Shown here: in pieces, positions 43,061-53,945 of the stretch
Layout of the letters: the number at the start of each line of letters is the position of its first letter
Position numbering within the stretch: position 1 is the stretch's first letter
Origin: Garcia nutans
Taxonomy: Eukaryota > Streptophyta > Magnoliopsida > Malpighiales > Euphorbiaceae
Length of the DNA stretch: 64,000 bases
Reading direction: 5' to 3'
NCBI GenBank assembly: GCA_947685225.1
Contig: CANTUV010000008.1
Location: 35,394,001-35,458,000, forward strand
The notes under the pieces: generated by a model
Told to the model about the DNA's origin: nothing
The model's database searches: none
The model's input: the letters and a program-made list of their open reading frames with translations, nothing else
Position numbers and translations under genes: made by a program

Positions 43061-44454
43061 AAATGGCAGTTCAAAAAGCCAACTGAGTTCCCTTCTACCA
43101 AAGACAACAAGAGGTTTCCATTTGGTTTATAAAGACATTTTGACTTGAATTGGTCCAACCCAACCAAAGATTCAATCAAAATCAAAGAAAAAGGAAAAGA
43201 CCATCCTGTTCTTGAAAGTTCTGTACTTGATAGTCCTACAAGAAAGAAGGACAAAATGATAAAAGAAAGGGAAGAGTAGGGAAAGAGAAAGAAGAAGGAA
43301 AGAGTAAGGAAAATAAAGAGAAAGAAAAGGGAAAAGAAGAAAAGAAACAAATTTGGGTCCCAAACTTTATGCAAGGGTAAAAACTGTCCTAATCAAGATC
43401 CAAATTAATAGAAGGAATTTGGAGTCTAGAAAGATTGCTCCCAACTGTCTAAAGTTCCAACAAGAAATTTGTAGTGTGAGGGTTTATCCCTTGTATCACA
43501 TCAGCTCCTATCTCAAAATGGCCTTCATTTAAACCCATGTCCCTTATAGACCCCATTTCAAGCCTATCAAAGACCTGTTGATTTCTCTTGGTAGGCAGAG
43601 TCTATTAGTGGAGATAGTTTGGATAAGCATGCATATGAGATAGACAATATTTAAACTCAATGAGACCTTTGGCCAAGTAATGTGTATGTACCTATCTGAA
43701 GTACAACAATTATTGCTTAAATAGAAATAATTCCTGAGTTTACGGTAACTAGGGTTGTCATGTTATAGATATGCTAATTTGAAAAATCAAGTCCTGAGGT
43801 ACATTGACATTGATTTGGCAAAGCCAACATTTGATTTCAAAATCAAAATTAAAAAAAAAATGTTTTACAAAGCCTTCAAGTTAAGGGAAGTATGTTGAAC
43901 CTCCAAAGGACACATTGGGCAAAGGAAATGATTATTGGAAAGGTCATGAAGAAGCTATCAACTAACATGCTGAAACATAGTTTAAAAAGGATGTATCCCT
44001 GACTCTGTAACTTGGGGTCTCCACCACTCATATTTTCAACATCTCGGAGATAAAAGCCATAAATGCAAAGCTTTCTATCATTCCAATGCAAGACTTGAAC
44101 GAGCGTCGAAAAGGAGTCAATGAGAATACTTCCGCTGATCACCTCGGTCTGTGAGTCAATAAAACCGCTGTAAGTATCATTCATACATATCATGCATACA
44201 TGAGTATATCACATCGCACTTTCTTGTCTTGTGTTGTCTATTCCCTGTCAAAATAAACAGCAAATACCTTGCGAAGTAAAGAATCAAAAGAAGATATTGA
44301 ACTAAGGGGGCATGGAAAGCCTACTCGCTTGTGGAAGCTCCGGTCATTTTACAAAGAGAAGAAATACGTGCTTGTGCGAAGAACTACACGGCAAAGTCAT
44401 CATCAAAGCTTGCATGGAAAAATCTTTGGTTTGAGCCTACACAGGGGGCAAAAT

Positions 44455-45695
44455 CGTTGGTCTACTTTCATAAAATTTTCAATTGCTTTTTCCAAATCCT
44501 AAAAAACTAAGCATCCACCGAAACCTTAATTCTAAAACACTAAACCCAAATGTAACTTCCAAACCTAAAACGATGAACCCTAACCCTTTAAAACCTTAAA
44601 CCCTAATTTTTTCTAAACCCTAATCCTTTAGAATTTTAAAAACTATATAAACCCCAAATGTTTAATTTTATACAGTAAGCATGAAACCATAATTCAATGA
44701 ATAACCAAACCATAAATTTAAGTATTTTAAAGTGTTCAAACCCTAATTTCTTGATTTTACATAACAAACCCTAGTTTGGTTAATCAAAGAGTCTTACCAA
44801 TCTTTTAAAACATAAAATCCTCAATCTATTTTAATTTTCTTAAAGTCACAGCAGCCAAATTCTATTAATTCCAAAACCTTAAACACATGAAAAAAAAAGA
44901 GCCCTAAATGGAAACAGTAGCTATAATTGGAATTTTATTTGCCTTATTCAATTCTATATTTGATTATGCTTTGATTTATTTCTTATGCTTTAATTTATTT
45001 AATTTCAATTCTTGGTTCATTTAATTTATCATGGATGGATATTTACTTTCTATTGATATGTAATATCTTTGATGAATGATTTATTTATGATGAATGATTA
45101 TTTACTTTTATCAATTTATTTAGATTTTCAAATGTTGTAAGAGGTATGTTTCCACTTGTTGGATTCCTCATTAGTTAAATATCATATAATTTTAATTGCT
45201 TTTCTATTTTAGAACCAATGTAAAGGATATGTTTCTACCTTTTAGTGGGTGTTCTATTTAGGGATGAGATGTAAGGACATGTTTCCATCCTCGGATGGGT
45301 GTCCGTTTATTTGCTTTGTTTGGACATTGCTTTGATTTTCAATATATCGATGCTTTATTTTAATTATTGTGTGTAATATGGATAATGTTGTTATACTTAA
45401 GAATTTTATAATATTAAGACCTGTAAAGGAGGCCGGTTCCAATAAACCGGGCGTTGTGGGGGTGCTGGGCCATTTCTCACCTTCCCCATACATACCCAAC
45501 TTTTCGAACCCATTAGGGGGTTGGGGATTCCTTAGGAATCGAGTCATCCACCCCTTTCTTTTTTCCCAGCCCGTCCGGGTGGCGACTCCTTTTTCTCCGA
45601 ACTTAGGTCTGTGTTCTCTAAGGCCCCGAGCCTAAACAGCGTCAAAGTCGCAAGAACCATTCCACCGGGAGTGGGGGCAAAAATCCCCGCTCACA
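44455..45695 (+). repeat. Truncated 3' LTR of element F
   Basis: Begins at TTGGTCTACTTTCATAAAA, which is position ~1020 of the 5' LTR (38178), and ends CGCTCACA. The triple stem-loop is at 45141-45304; its second stem-loop reads GGATA/TGTTC and still pairs throughout using wobble pairs. PBS-like TGGCGACTCC at 45580-45589. Confidence 0.88.
45141..45304 (+). other. Triple TGTTTC stem-loop array (element F 3' LTR)
   Basis: Stem-loops at 45141-45169, 45225-45254 and 45275-45304. The first has a right arm TTCCTC (one pair lost). The second changed both arms. The third has perfect GGACA/TGTCC and CATCC/GGATG. Confidence 0.75.
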
Positions 45696-45700
45696 GAATG

Positions 45701-46365
45701 TTTATTATATATTTTGATTGATGTTTAATATCTTTGATGAATGATTTATTTATGATGAATGGTTAATTACTTTTATCAATTTATTTTGATTTCCAAATGT
45801 TGTAAGAGGTATGTTTCCACTTTATGGGTACCTCATCAATTTATTTTTATGTAATTTAAATTGCTTTTATATTTTGGACCAATGTAAAGGACATGTTTCC
45901 ACCTTTCGATGGGTGTCCTATTTAGTTTAGACATGAACGATGTAAGGACATGTTTCCATCCTTGGATGGGTGTCCATTTATTTTCTTTGTTTGGACATTG
46001 CTTTGATTTTTAATATAACAATGTTTTATTTCAATTGTTGCATGTAATATGGATAATATTGTTATACTTAAGAATTTTATAATATTAAGACCTACAAAGG
46101 AGGCCGGTTCCAATGAACCGGGCGTTGTGGGGGTGCTGGGCCATTTGTCACCTTCTCCACACGTACCCAACTTTCCGAACCCATTAGGGGGTTGGAGATT
46201 CCTTAGGAGTCGAGTCATCCACCCCTTTCTTTTTCCTGGCCCGTCCCAGTGGCGACTCCATTTTCTCAGGACCTAGGTCCGTGTTCTCTAAGGCCCCAAG
46301 CCTAAATAGTGCCGAAGTCGTAAGAACCATTCCACCGGGAGTGGGGGCGAAAATCCCTACTCACA
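45701..46365 (+). repeat. Solo LTR E, right part
   Basis: Continues solo LTR E after F and ends CTACTCACA, followed by GTATG. Contains the triple stem-loop at 45806-45975 and the PBS-like TGGCGACTCCA at 46250-46260. Since no PBS or internal region follows, E is a solo LTR. Confidence 0.92.
45806..45975 (+). other. Triple TGTTTC stem-loop array (solo LTR E)
   Basis: Stem-loops at 45806-45834, 45889-45918 and 45946-45975, all with intact outer stems (GAGGTA/TACCTC, GGACA/TGTCC twice). Inner stems of the first two are weak. Confidence 0.78.
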
Positions 46366-46370
46366 GTATG

Positions 46371-47537
46371 CAATTATCCAAAACAAAAAATGTGAACCAA
46401 ATAAAGTCCCTTCTTCTTTCACTATAGAATCCCTAGGCATTGAATCCTATGTACATAAAGCCTTATCATATCTTAGGTGGGAAAAATTCATTTTCTTAGA
46501 AAAAGATGATCTAGGTTGGGAATCTCTAACCAAAGAATTTCTTACTACTTTGGTTGTTGAGAAAGAGACTTGGAATCTCTAGGACCATATAGTATCGCAT
46601 TTGAACTTTTCAATGTATCCTATCAACTTTCTTTCCAATAATTCTCTTTAATTTGGAATTTCAACACAGAAGGTATTTTTCATCTATCCGGCCCTTCCAT
46701 TTTCAATGCCATTTTACTTGACTTTCGAAATGAGATCTCATTAGAAACTGATTTCCATAAGTTATCCAATGCTAAACACCTTAGAACCTTACCTCTTTGG
46801 ATCCTCCATAGAATCATCACCTACACCATCAATGTAAGAGGTGAAAGCAATGAGAAATTGACTCATAAAGATATTTTATTTCTCTATTACTTGGAGAAAA
46901 TGGTAAAAATCCAAACCGATAAGTTCCTAATTGACCAATTCCTCATCCTCCAAAACAAATCAACCGAGACACTTATGATCACATCTTTCATCACCCAAAT
47001 AGCCAAATATGTGAGTGCTCTTACTCCTACCAATTTAGCCACCCTCTCTAATCCTCTTGATCCGACCAAAGCTCCGATCAACATCAAATACTTAAAATAC
47101 TCCAAATGCATATTTGAAGAAGATGGAACATACCATTATGCTTTTGGGGCTCAAGGTATTAGAACTCAACAAAGAATAAGGCCAAGAATGATTGATGAGA
47201 ATCAATAGTCATTCCAAGTGATTTTCTAAGAGCTCAAACCTCTAGAGCCCAAGGTTCAATCCTTGACATCCTCCATCAAATTCAAGGACAAATTTCCTTG
47301 CAAACCTCTCACATTGATGATCTTACCAAAAGAGTCTCTCAACTTCATATGGACTTTAGGGATATGCAAGAGTTTATGGGCATCCCCATATGTCCCCCAT
47401 CGGAAGAAGAAGGAGATAAAGGAGAGCTAATTGGAACTTTTGATAAAGGTTTAGAAGAGGAAGAAGGGGATAAGGATGAAGCAAAGGAAGATGGAAATGG
47501 AAATAATGATGATGATTTTGACTATCCTCCTTATTAA
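46371..47537 (+). pseudogene. Envelope-like region of SIRE-type element, 3' part
   Basis: Frame from the insertion point reads YAIIQNKKCEPNKVPSSF and continues with one TAG near 46580 and a frameshift near 46650. From 46858 it is open (LTHKDILFLYYLEKMVKIQT to RTQQRIRPRMID), resembling the putative plant transposon protein domain found in SIRE envelope-like regions. After a stop at 47206-47208 a last stretch (47298-47537) has a heptad-like part (HIDDLTKRVSQLHMDF) and a very acidic C-terminus. No signal peptide or membrane segment is evident in what is left. Whether it ever acted as an envelope is unproven. Confidence 0.7.
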
Positions 47538-47970
47538 CCACTACCTTAACTTTTTATTTTTATTTTTTATGATCTCCATACCTTTTGTTGGCCCTTAATG
47601 CAAATGATCATACATAAATGATTATTTTTCAATTGCTTAATCTTAATAAAATTTCAGTTTATTATTAGATGATTGCACTCAAATGATAATTTGCATTCTT
47701 TTTATCTTTATCAAAGGGGGACAATTTAATTTGAATTTATTGAATTAAATTATTTGAATTGTATTATTTAAATTGATAGCATATGTTAAGGGGGAGCATT
47801 TGTAAAAACTTGATAGCATATGTTAAGGGGGAGCATTTACTTATCATAACTTTCTTTTGACAAAGGGAGTGCATATGCTAAAAGAAAAAAAACACTCTTT
47901 GTATATGTAAACTTTTAAAGTTCATTTTAAATCAATTCAATTTAATTGCCAAAGTAAAAAAGATGGAGAT
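47538..47970 (+). other. SIRE-type 3' UTR with repeated purine motifs and PPT
   Basis: AT-rich. A 29-base segment containing AAGGGGGAGCATTT is duplicated at 47773-47801 and 47810-47838; AAAGGGGGACAATTT is also present near 47713. The tract next to the LTR is AAAAAAGATGGAGAT (47956-47970), a weaker purine tract than the upstream ones. Confidence 0.7.
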
Positions 47971-49179
47971 TGTTAGCCAAACCATTGGCCTCTATTTTGA
48001 TCTTCGGCAATCAAATTGAATAGGACTAATATTTGTATCAAGTTACATTTTGCAGGACTTTAATTTTTAAAGAAAGATCAAGAGCCCGACTGGACTAGAA
48101 TCTAGGCCGACCACGATAAATCATGAGCTGATCAGACTGAGCTCAAGCCAAAATTATCTAGTAGAGTTCACACTTAATGTCACTTCCACATTGTGAATGT
48201 ACTATATGTCACGACTGAGCAGTTAAACCATACCAAGCCCGAGCTAAAACCTTAAAACTTTCAGTAGAGGTCACGGTCATTAGTACTCCGAAAACTTCAA
48301 CATACCATGTCTGGCATGATCGAACCTGATGCAGTTCAACTGGACCAAGCCAGAGCTAAAAGTCCAACAAAGTTCAAGTAGTTTTCTCGGTCACTAGTAT
48401 TCCAGGAGCAGTCTGACTAGACCAAAGAAGCTCCCACCATACCAGTGAAATGGGATTTGAAAATTATAATCATTACTTATCCACTCAATTGTTGGATACC
48501 ATGTGTACTGGCCATTGAAGAACTTTTATCAGAAAAATGGAGAGCCCGACTAGACCATCACTTAGTCTGACCATACCGAGCTAAAGCCGACATAACTAAT
48601 GGAAGTTTGACCGTGAGCTGGCTCTGAAAAGTGATTAAAGTGGGAGATAAGGATAAAACATGTTGGCTCCACTCCAAATGGCTAGTTGAAGACTTGAAGG
48701 CTATAAATACCATAATAAACCTCATTTTTAAAGAGGATTCTAATTATAATTGCTAAGATTAACATCTTTCATTTCCTTACATCAAAAACTTCTATTTGTA
48801 TTCATTAAGTGTTAGGTGTAAGCATTAAACACCATTGTAAGTTTGAGTGTGAGCTTTGAAATGCTTAAGTTATAGAGTGAGCCTGGGAAAACTCTTGTTT
48901 GGGCTGTGAGGAAGTTACTCAAACCTTGTAAAAATTTGGTGTGAGCTTGTGAAAACACCAAGTTAGAGTTGAGATTATAAAAACTCAAGATTAGTGGAAC
49001 CTTAACAAGTTGTTAAGGAAGTGGACTTAGGATTGAGGTAATCTGAACTGTTATAAACTCTTTGTGTTCATTCTTCTCTACTCTACTCCTATCTTTCTTT
49101 GTTTGATTTTAAATTTTAATTTACCATCACTTCTTCAAAATAATCAATTCACCCCCCCCCCCCCCCTTCTTGTTTGCCA
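47971..49179 (+). repeat. 3' LTR of the SIRE-type element
   Basis: Starts TGTTAGCC after the purine tract and ends near TTTGCCA after a run of 15 C (49152-49166); the right edge is approximate. U3 contains a degenerate series of CCGACTGGACTAGA and GACCATACCGAGCTAA words (48080-48620) and a TATA box at 48702-48709. Confidence 0.75.
48702..48709 (+). promoter_or_regulatory. TATA box of SIRE-type LTR
   Basis: TATAAATA within GGCTATAAATACC, preceded by ATGGCTAGTTGAAGACTT. A related arrangement occurs upstream of the envelope-like region. Confidence 0.6.
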
Positions 49180-49927
49180 TCTTGGGAAAATAATTGTGAT
49201 ATTTATGTTTTATTTACTAATTGTGTTTTGAGATTTATTTAATGTCATTATTTTGTATATTTCTAAAATATTTTAATTACGTACATATTACTATTCATAT
49301 ATTTCAACTGACAAGTCTTTTATCACACACTCACTTAAAGGTTAGGAAGTGACCTATTACCCTAATAGGCTTAGTATGAGGATGAAGTAGCATTGACTCT
49401 GTGGGAAACCAGGTAGGGCCTCTGAAAAATTCTCACTCAGACTATCTTTTAGCCATATAGTGGCTGAGAGAGCTCACTAGTCCAAGTTATGGATGACAGT
49501 GAGAGTACCCACAGTCTGGGAACATCAAACCTGGTGAAAAAAAGTGGATCAGTTAGGAATAGAACTCAACTATTCACACCTTTAGGTAAACTTGCTATAG
49601 CATATTCCAAACTCGTTTAGGATCAATAAATAAAAAAATTTGTATTCAAGCCAATCTATCCACTCGTTATTTTTCAAGTCACGATGTATTCTTTTTTTCT
49701 TGTCTTGGAAACCTTCCCCGTGATTAATCACAAAGTCTCTTTTTAATAAATGTTGTGTAATTTTACATCACATGGCATTATCATTTCATGTCATATAGCA
49801 TTGCAGCTTTGCATAACATAGCATTTTAATATTTATCATAAACACATATGTAAATTGATATATTAATTTATAGGCATGTCTTTTTCATTGCAATAGGAGC
49901 ATATCCACATTCTTGTAACTATCCAAA
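49180..49927. other. Unassigned AT-rich remnant
   Basis: No repeat, LTR edge or domain recognised. Moderately GC text at 49320-49560 (for example tgactctgtgggaaacc) may be the leader of a further retroelement whose reading region follows at 49928. Confidence 0.35.
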
Positions 49928-50232
49928 ATGAATCACGTTAATATGATTATTTTAGATATATTTGAAGTAGAGGCCATGAAAGAATCAGAGCCATCATAGA
50001 AAATAGAAGGGGATAGTGTTCCTACAGGAGTCATGGTCCAACTTACGACATTAGGGGAACTAAACTTCCAACAAAATGATTTGAGGGCATTAAAAGAAAT
50101 TTGGGACAGTATGAGAACACAAAAAATGATCCAATTTAATCAGCAGTTTGGGTAGGCTTTTTACCTTATGTACACCTCTGGTATTCTTACACATGCTAAA
50201 AGCCATGCTAAATTACTAGAACCCATGCTACC
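49928..50232 (+). pseudogene. Possible ORF1-like remnant cut by element G
   Basis: From an ATG at 49928 the frame runs with two stops into the LTR of G. The wording LGELNFQQNDLRALKEIWDS and MIQFNQQFG resembles the start of the DUF7745-type domain found in extra ORFs of Ogre/Tat elements. The resemblance is from memory of the family pattern and is short, so this is a weak call. The rest of the gene would lie beyond element G, outside the window. Confidence 0.35.
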
Positions 50233-50424
50233 TGTAGACCCTTAATTTTGGTATCGATCTAAACATAGTTTTCATTTAAAGGTTGTATCAATTTTGAGTC
50301 CAATAACAAAACCCAAATTAAATCAAGTCTAATTATTTAAAATTTGGATTGGGTCAATTCAGTTTTATTGTGGCTAATGTGATTAAAATATGGTTGGGTC
50401 CTATTAGTTTAGTTTCAGAGTAGG

Positions 50425-50555
50425 CAACCGGCCATTTGACTGTTGCCCATGCCAATTCAACATGAGTAAGCTCATGTCAAATTGGCCCATGCCAATTCGA
50501 CAAGAGTAATTGCTCATGCCAAATTGGCATGAGCCAGCTCAACATGGGCTGGCAT
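50425..50555. repeat. U3 word array of element G
   Basis: GCCCATGCCAATTC, CATGTCAAATTGG, GCATGAGC and partners in both orientations. Confidence 0.65.
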
Positions 50556-51049
50556 TAGCCTAATTATGCACATTTTCACTGCTTGGCTTCTCCAAAGTCA
50601 AGTAGGATTGGTCTCTTCGAAGTCAAGGGGGATTATTGAAGATGACCTAATATTGCCTATAAAAAGGCAATTAATTATTAATACTATAATTGATTCAAGC
50701 ATACCCAAAGCTTGGCTCAAAGATTCAACTTTGGTGGAGTCTTCAAATACATGTTAGTTTTCTAAATTCAATTTACTTATCCAACAGTTACAGTTTTCTA
50801 AATTCAATTTACTTATCCAACAGTTGCAATTCTCCTTTAAAACATCATCAAATAGTTTAAGCATTGAGAATTCTTTTTCATCCAGTGGCTTGTTCAACAA
50901 ATACCTATTTGTTTTACCTTTACAGTATATATGTTCATCCAGCAGCAATTTATATATGCTGTGTATGTATTTTTCCAAATTAATATGCAGTGGCCAAAAG
51001 ATTGTGCATACAATACCTAAACTTTAGGAATCAAATTTTATTTGCATGT

Positions 51050-51480
51050 TTTTAAAACCCAAAACTCCAATTAGTTCATCTAAAGCCCTAATTTCCCATC
51101 CAAAACCCTAATTTCACCATTGATACCCTTAAAAAATTTCTAAATTAAAACCCTAAAAACCCTAATTTTCAAATCAAAAACCTAATTTCCAAATTAAACC
51201 CCTAAAAATCCTAATTTCCAAACCAAAACCCTAATTTCACCATTGATACCCTAAAGGTCCTAATTTCCCAACCAAAACCCTAATTTTCAAATTAAAATCC
51301 TAAAACCCTAATTTTTAAGCCAAAACCCTAATTCCTAAATTAAAACCTAAGAACCCTAATTTTAAAATCAAAACCCTAATTTCCAAATTAAAACCCTAAA
51401 ACCCTAATTTTCCTTTAAAAGCCTAGTTTTCATTTAAAAATCCTAATCATGTTTTCCAATGTATAAAACCCTAATTTTGC
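51050..51480 (+). repeat. Dense AAACCCTAATTT (telo-box) array in LTR of G
   Basis: At least twelve AAACCCTAA-type motifs at 15-40 base intervals with TTTCCAAATTA-like spacers. The motif is spaced irregularly, so it is not a telomere repeat. AAACCCTAA is the plant telo-box. Confidence 0.85.
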
Positions 51481-51699
51481 CCTAAAATTCTAAAGTTCCA
51501 TCCCAAAATCTTAAAAACCTAAATTTGTATATTATATGCTTTATTTAAGATTAAAATTTAGATTTGAATGTTTTATGTCTATGATGAAAGATTTATTGAT
51601 GTTTTATTTATTATGGATGATTTGTTCTATTTTTTTATTATTGTAAATGTTTAAATGATTTATTTTACTTGGTTAATTATTTAAACAACAAGGATGTAA

Positions 51700-51878
51700 G
51701 AGGTGTGTTTCTACTTTGTGGGTACCTCATTTATTAAGTTCAATGTAATTTTATTTATTTTAAGTTTTGGGATTAATGTAAAGGGTATGTTTCCACTAAA
51801 TGGTGGGTGTCCTATTTTATTTAGTTTTGGATATTGAACATTATTGTAAGGGCATTTTTCCATCTTGTATGAATGCCC
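51700..51878 (+). other. Triple TGTTTC stem-loop array (element G LTR)
   Basis: Stem-loops at 51700-51728 (GAGGTG/TACCTC, one wobble), 51783-51812 (GGGTA/TGTCC, wobbles) and 51850-51878 (GGGCA/TGCCC). The third replaces an A-T pair of GGACA/TGTCC by G-C on both arms, a true compensating change; its constant side is TTTTTC. Confidence 0.8.
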
Positions 51879-52217
51879 ATTTTTATTTGTTTATTTGTTT
51901 GGACCTTCTTTGATTTTAATACAATGACTGTTTATTGATTTTAAACTGCATGTAGTATGGATGATATTTTAATAAGTTAAGAATTTAATAATATTTAGAT
52001 CTGAAAAGGAGTCTGGTTCCCATAAACCGGGCCCTATGGGGGTGCTGGGTCATTCTCACCTTCCCCATTCTCACCCCTTTCTATCTTCCTGGCCCATCTG
52101 GGTGGTTACTCTATTCTTTTTTAGTTCAGGCCCATGTTCTCTAAGGCCCTAAGCCTAATATTATCGAAGTCGTAAGAACCATTCAACCATGAGTGGGGGA
52201 AAAATCCCTATTCACAG

Positions 52218-52235
52218 TGGCTACTCCATAGGGAT
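52218..52235 (+). promoter_or_regulatory. Degenerate primer binding site of element G
   Basis: TGGCTACTCCATAGGGAT has three differences from the element A site, located one base after the LTR end. Confidence 0.65.
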
Positions 52236-53416
52236 AAGAGAAGTTGATTTCATTGGTCTTTATATTATTTTATTATTTCTTATTATGATATTGTCCATTG
52301 CATCATTTAAATTGCATTGTATACGTGAGTTAGGATGCCCATGTAACCAGTGTTGTGTTATATAAGGGATACCATACTTTCACTCAAGGTATGGAGATCG
52401 AGCATGGAATAACTACTCATGGCCTCGTACCTTTTGGTATATACTTGCTATAGGAGCCTAAACTTTTCAATCCAAATACTAAAGCTCATGTAATTGGCCT
52501 AGTTACTTTTCTTAGGTTTTTACCCAAATGCTTGCTGTTTGACTATGATTAATATATCTTGGTTTGAACCATGGCTTATTTTATTTGTTCATTTTCTAAT
52601 ATGACATAATTATATTATAAGCTCAAAATAATTGTTATTCCTTTAACTCCAAAAGCCCAAAACTATTTTCAAAATTTTTAAGATGGTCTTTGGACATAAA
52701 ATTTTTCTAAAATGGGTCAAAGATTATTTTCTAACTCATGGCCCAAATACAAATCCCAAAATTCATTTTTAAATAAACCTCTTTACAATGGGCTTTGAAA
52801 CAAAATTATTTACAAATTTTCTTAACCTTCTTTTTAAAATGAGCTTACGACTATTTAGGTCAATTATGAAATATCAAAAATCAATTATGGGCTAAATTTA
52901 TACTAAGAATTGTTAATCATGGGCTTATTTGTGGTATGAATAATTAGTTATTTTTTCCAAATAGGAAATCTATTTATGATAAACCCTTTAATTTAGTTTT
53001 AATCCATAATATAGCATAAAAGCTATTTTTAGTTTATCCAATGGATTAATGCCTAATTAATGGGAATTATTATGGACTGATTTCTAAGTTTGAGAATACA
53101 ACTATTGGTTAGAACGTCCGAGTGAATGTTTTGAAAACAAGATGTCCCTTGTTGATATTTTGTTGACCATATACTTAGAAAAAGAGACTCGCCATTCATG
53201 TGTGGAAATAATAAGGTTGGAAGGAACGTTCTAATTATCTTTGTTTATCTGTTACTTGTGCATCCATACAAATATACATACATGCATTGCATTACATGGC
53301 ATTGATCCTTTCTGGCTCATAAACCTGGAGTACAATAGTTCAAGAGCTTATGAAAACCCAACCTATGCTAGTGATGCAGAATCTGGTAATGACTCAGTCA
53401 GCTTCTCGCCAAAAAA
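52236..53416 (+). other. Untranslated leader of element G
   Basis: Colinear with other leaders, with the CCATAC/GTATGG stem-loop at 52372-52394. Confidence 0.68.
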
Positions 53417-53576
53417 ATGAAACATGAACAGATTCAGAAGATGGTGGATGATGCAATCAGCTCCAGGATGGAAGAACTGAAGGAGACCCTAGCTGAGATC
53501 ATGAAAAGCCAGCTAACGGCACTATTGGGGAACACTATTGAAGCATCTGCTAGTACTAAGAAGCAGAAAGATAAGG
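53417..53576 (+). pseudogene. gag: Gag N-terminus of element G, cut by H
   Basis: Reads MKHEQIQKMVDDAISSRMEE onward to STKKQKDK without a stop over 53 codons, parallel to MEPEQIQRMVDEAL of element A. It ends where the LTR of H starts. The open reading up to the cut suggests it was still fairly intact when H inserted. Confidence 0.8.
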
Positions 53577-53814
53577 TGTAAACCCTTGATTTTGGCCCTG
53601 GCCAGTCCGATACTAATTTCAAACCTTTGATTAGACTAATATACTGTAATAGAACCTAAAATAAGCTAATTAAACTTTTAAAACCCTAATAAGGTCTATT
53701 TTAAAAGATTTGGTTGGTTTTTACATGATACCAGTGCACTAAACCCTAAAACGGGTTCGATTCAAAGGTTTGGTTGTTTTTTCGCTTAATCCGGATGATT
53801 ATTGGGTAGTAGGG

Positions 53815-53945
53815 GTGTCGCATGTCGAATTAGGGTATCCAATCCAACATGGGAAAGCCCTATATTGAATTGGGGGCCTCCCAATTCGATATGGGACATC
53901 CCCATATCAAAATGGGGCTCTCCCAGTTCAATATGGACAATTGTT
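53815..53945. repeat. U3 word array of element H
   Basis: CCCAATTCGATATGGG and ATATTGAATTGGG with CCCCATATC and GATATGG partners. Confidence 0.7.

Larger units (their letters stand above)
42002..44454 (+). other. Conserved non-coding 3' UTR of element F
   Basis: Parallel to 19470-21700 of A and 60655-62880 of H. Includes CATAAGGGTAGTTGA repeats (42585-42720), a purine tract (42860-43060) and, at its end, the purine motif ACAGGGGGCAAAA, which directly joins mid-LTR sequence through a deletion. Frames open here reflect the purine bias. Confidence 0.72.
37158..45695 (+). mobile_element. Element F: gag-only Tat-like element inserted in solo LTR E
   Basis: Flanked by GAATG at 37153-37157 and 45696-45700, a perfect 5-bp target duplication. 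Order: full 5' LTR, PBS (39418-39435), leader, gag (40601-42001), 3' UTR, truncated 3' LTR (44455-45695). Minisatellites, PPT and the first kilobase of the 3' LTR are missing through one internal deletion at 44455. There is no pol. It is the clearest case of a complete insertion of this family in the window. Confidence 0.95.
29761..49179 (+). mobile_element. SIRE-type Ty1/copia element, interrupted by E and F
   Basis: Order is gag, protease, integrase, RT, RNase H (copia order), then an additional envelope-like reading region and a 3' LTR at 47971-49179. A coiled-coil segment and two zinc knuckles between gag and protease and a long 3' reading region are marks of the SIRE/Maximus lineage. The 5' LTR, PBS and start of gag are lost at 29760. 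It is split at 35483/46366 by solo LTR E, which holds F. Many stops and frameshifts show it is inactive. Confidence 0.87.
50233..52216 (+). repeat. 5' LTR of element G
   Basis: 1984 bases, TGTAGACCCTTAA to ATTCACA. Word array at 50425-50555 (CCCATGCCAATTC and reverse complements), TATAAAAA at 50658-50665, a dense AAACCCTAATTT array at 51050-51480, triple stem-loop at 51700-51878. It is shorter in the GC-rich terminal part than its relatives. A 33-base duplication is present at 50757-50822. Confidence 0.9.
50233..53576 (+). mobile_element. Element G: 5' end of a Tat-like gag-only-family element
   Basis: LTR, PBS, leader and first ~53 codons of gag, then the LTR of H begins. The remainder should follow the 3' end of H beyond 64000, after a copy of TAAGG (53572-53576) if H made a 5-bp duplication. 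Whether G carried pol cannot be told. Confidence 0.85.

Noticed and set aside
43057..43374. Minus-strand frames rich in Phe, Leu and Ser that look like membrane proteins
   Set aside because: Reverse complement of the purine tract, which always gives TTT/CTT codons.
51050..51480. Interstitial telomere repeat
   Set aside because: CCCTAA is not in a 7-base tandem; spacing is irregular and the same pattern lies inside every LTR of the family.
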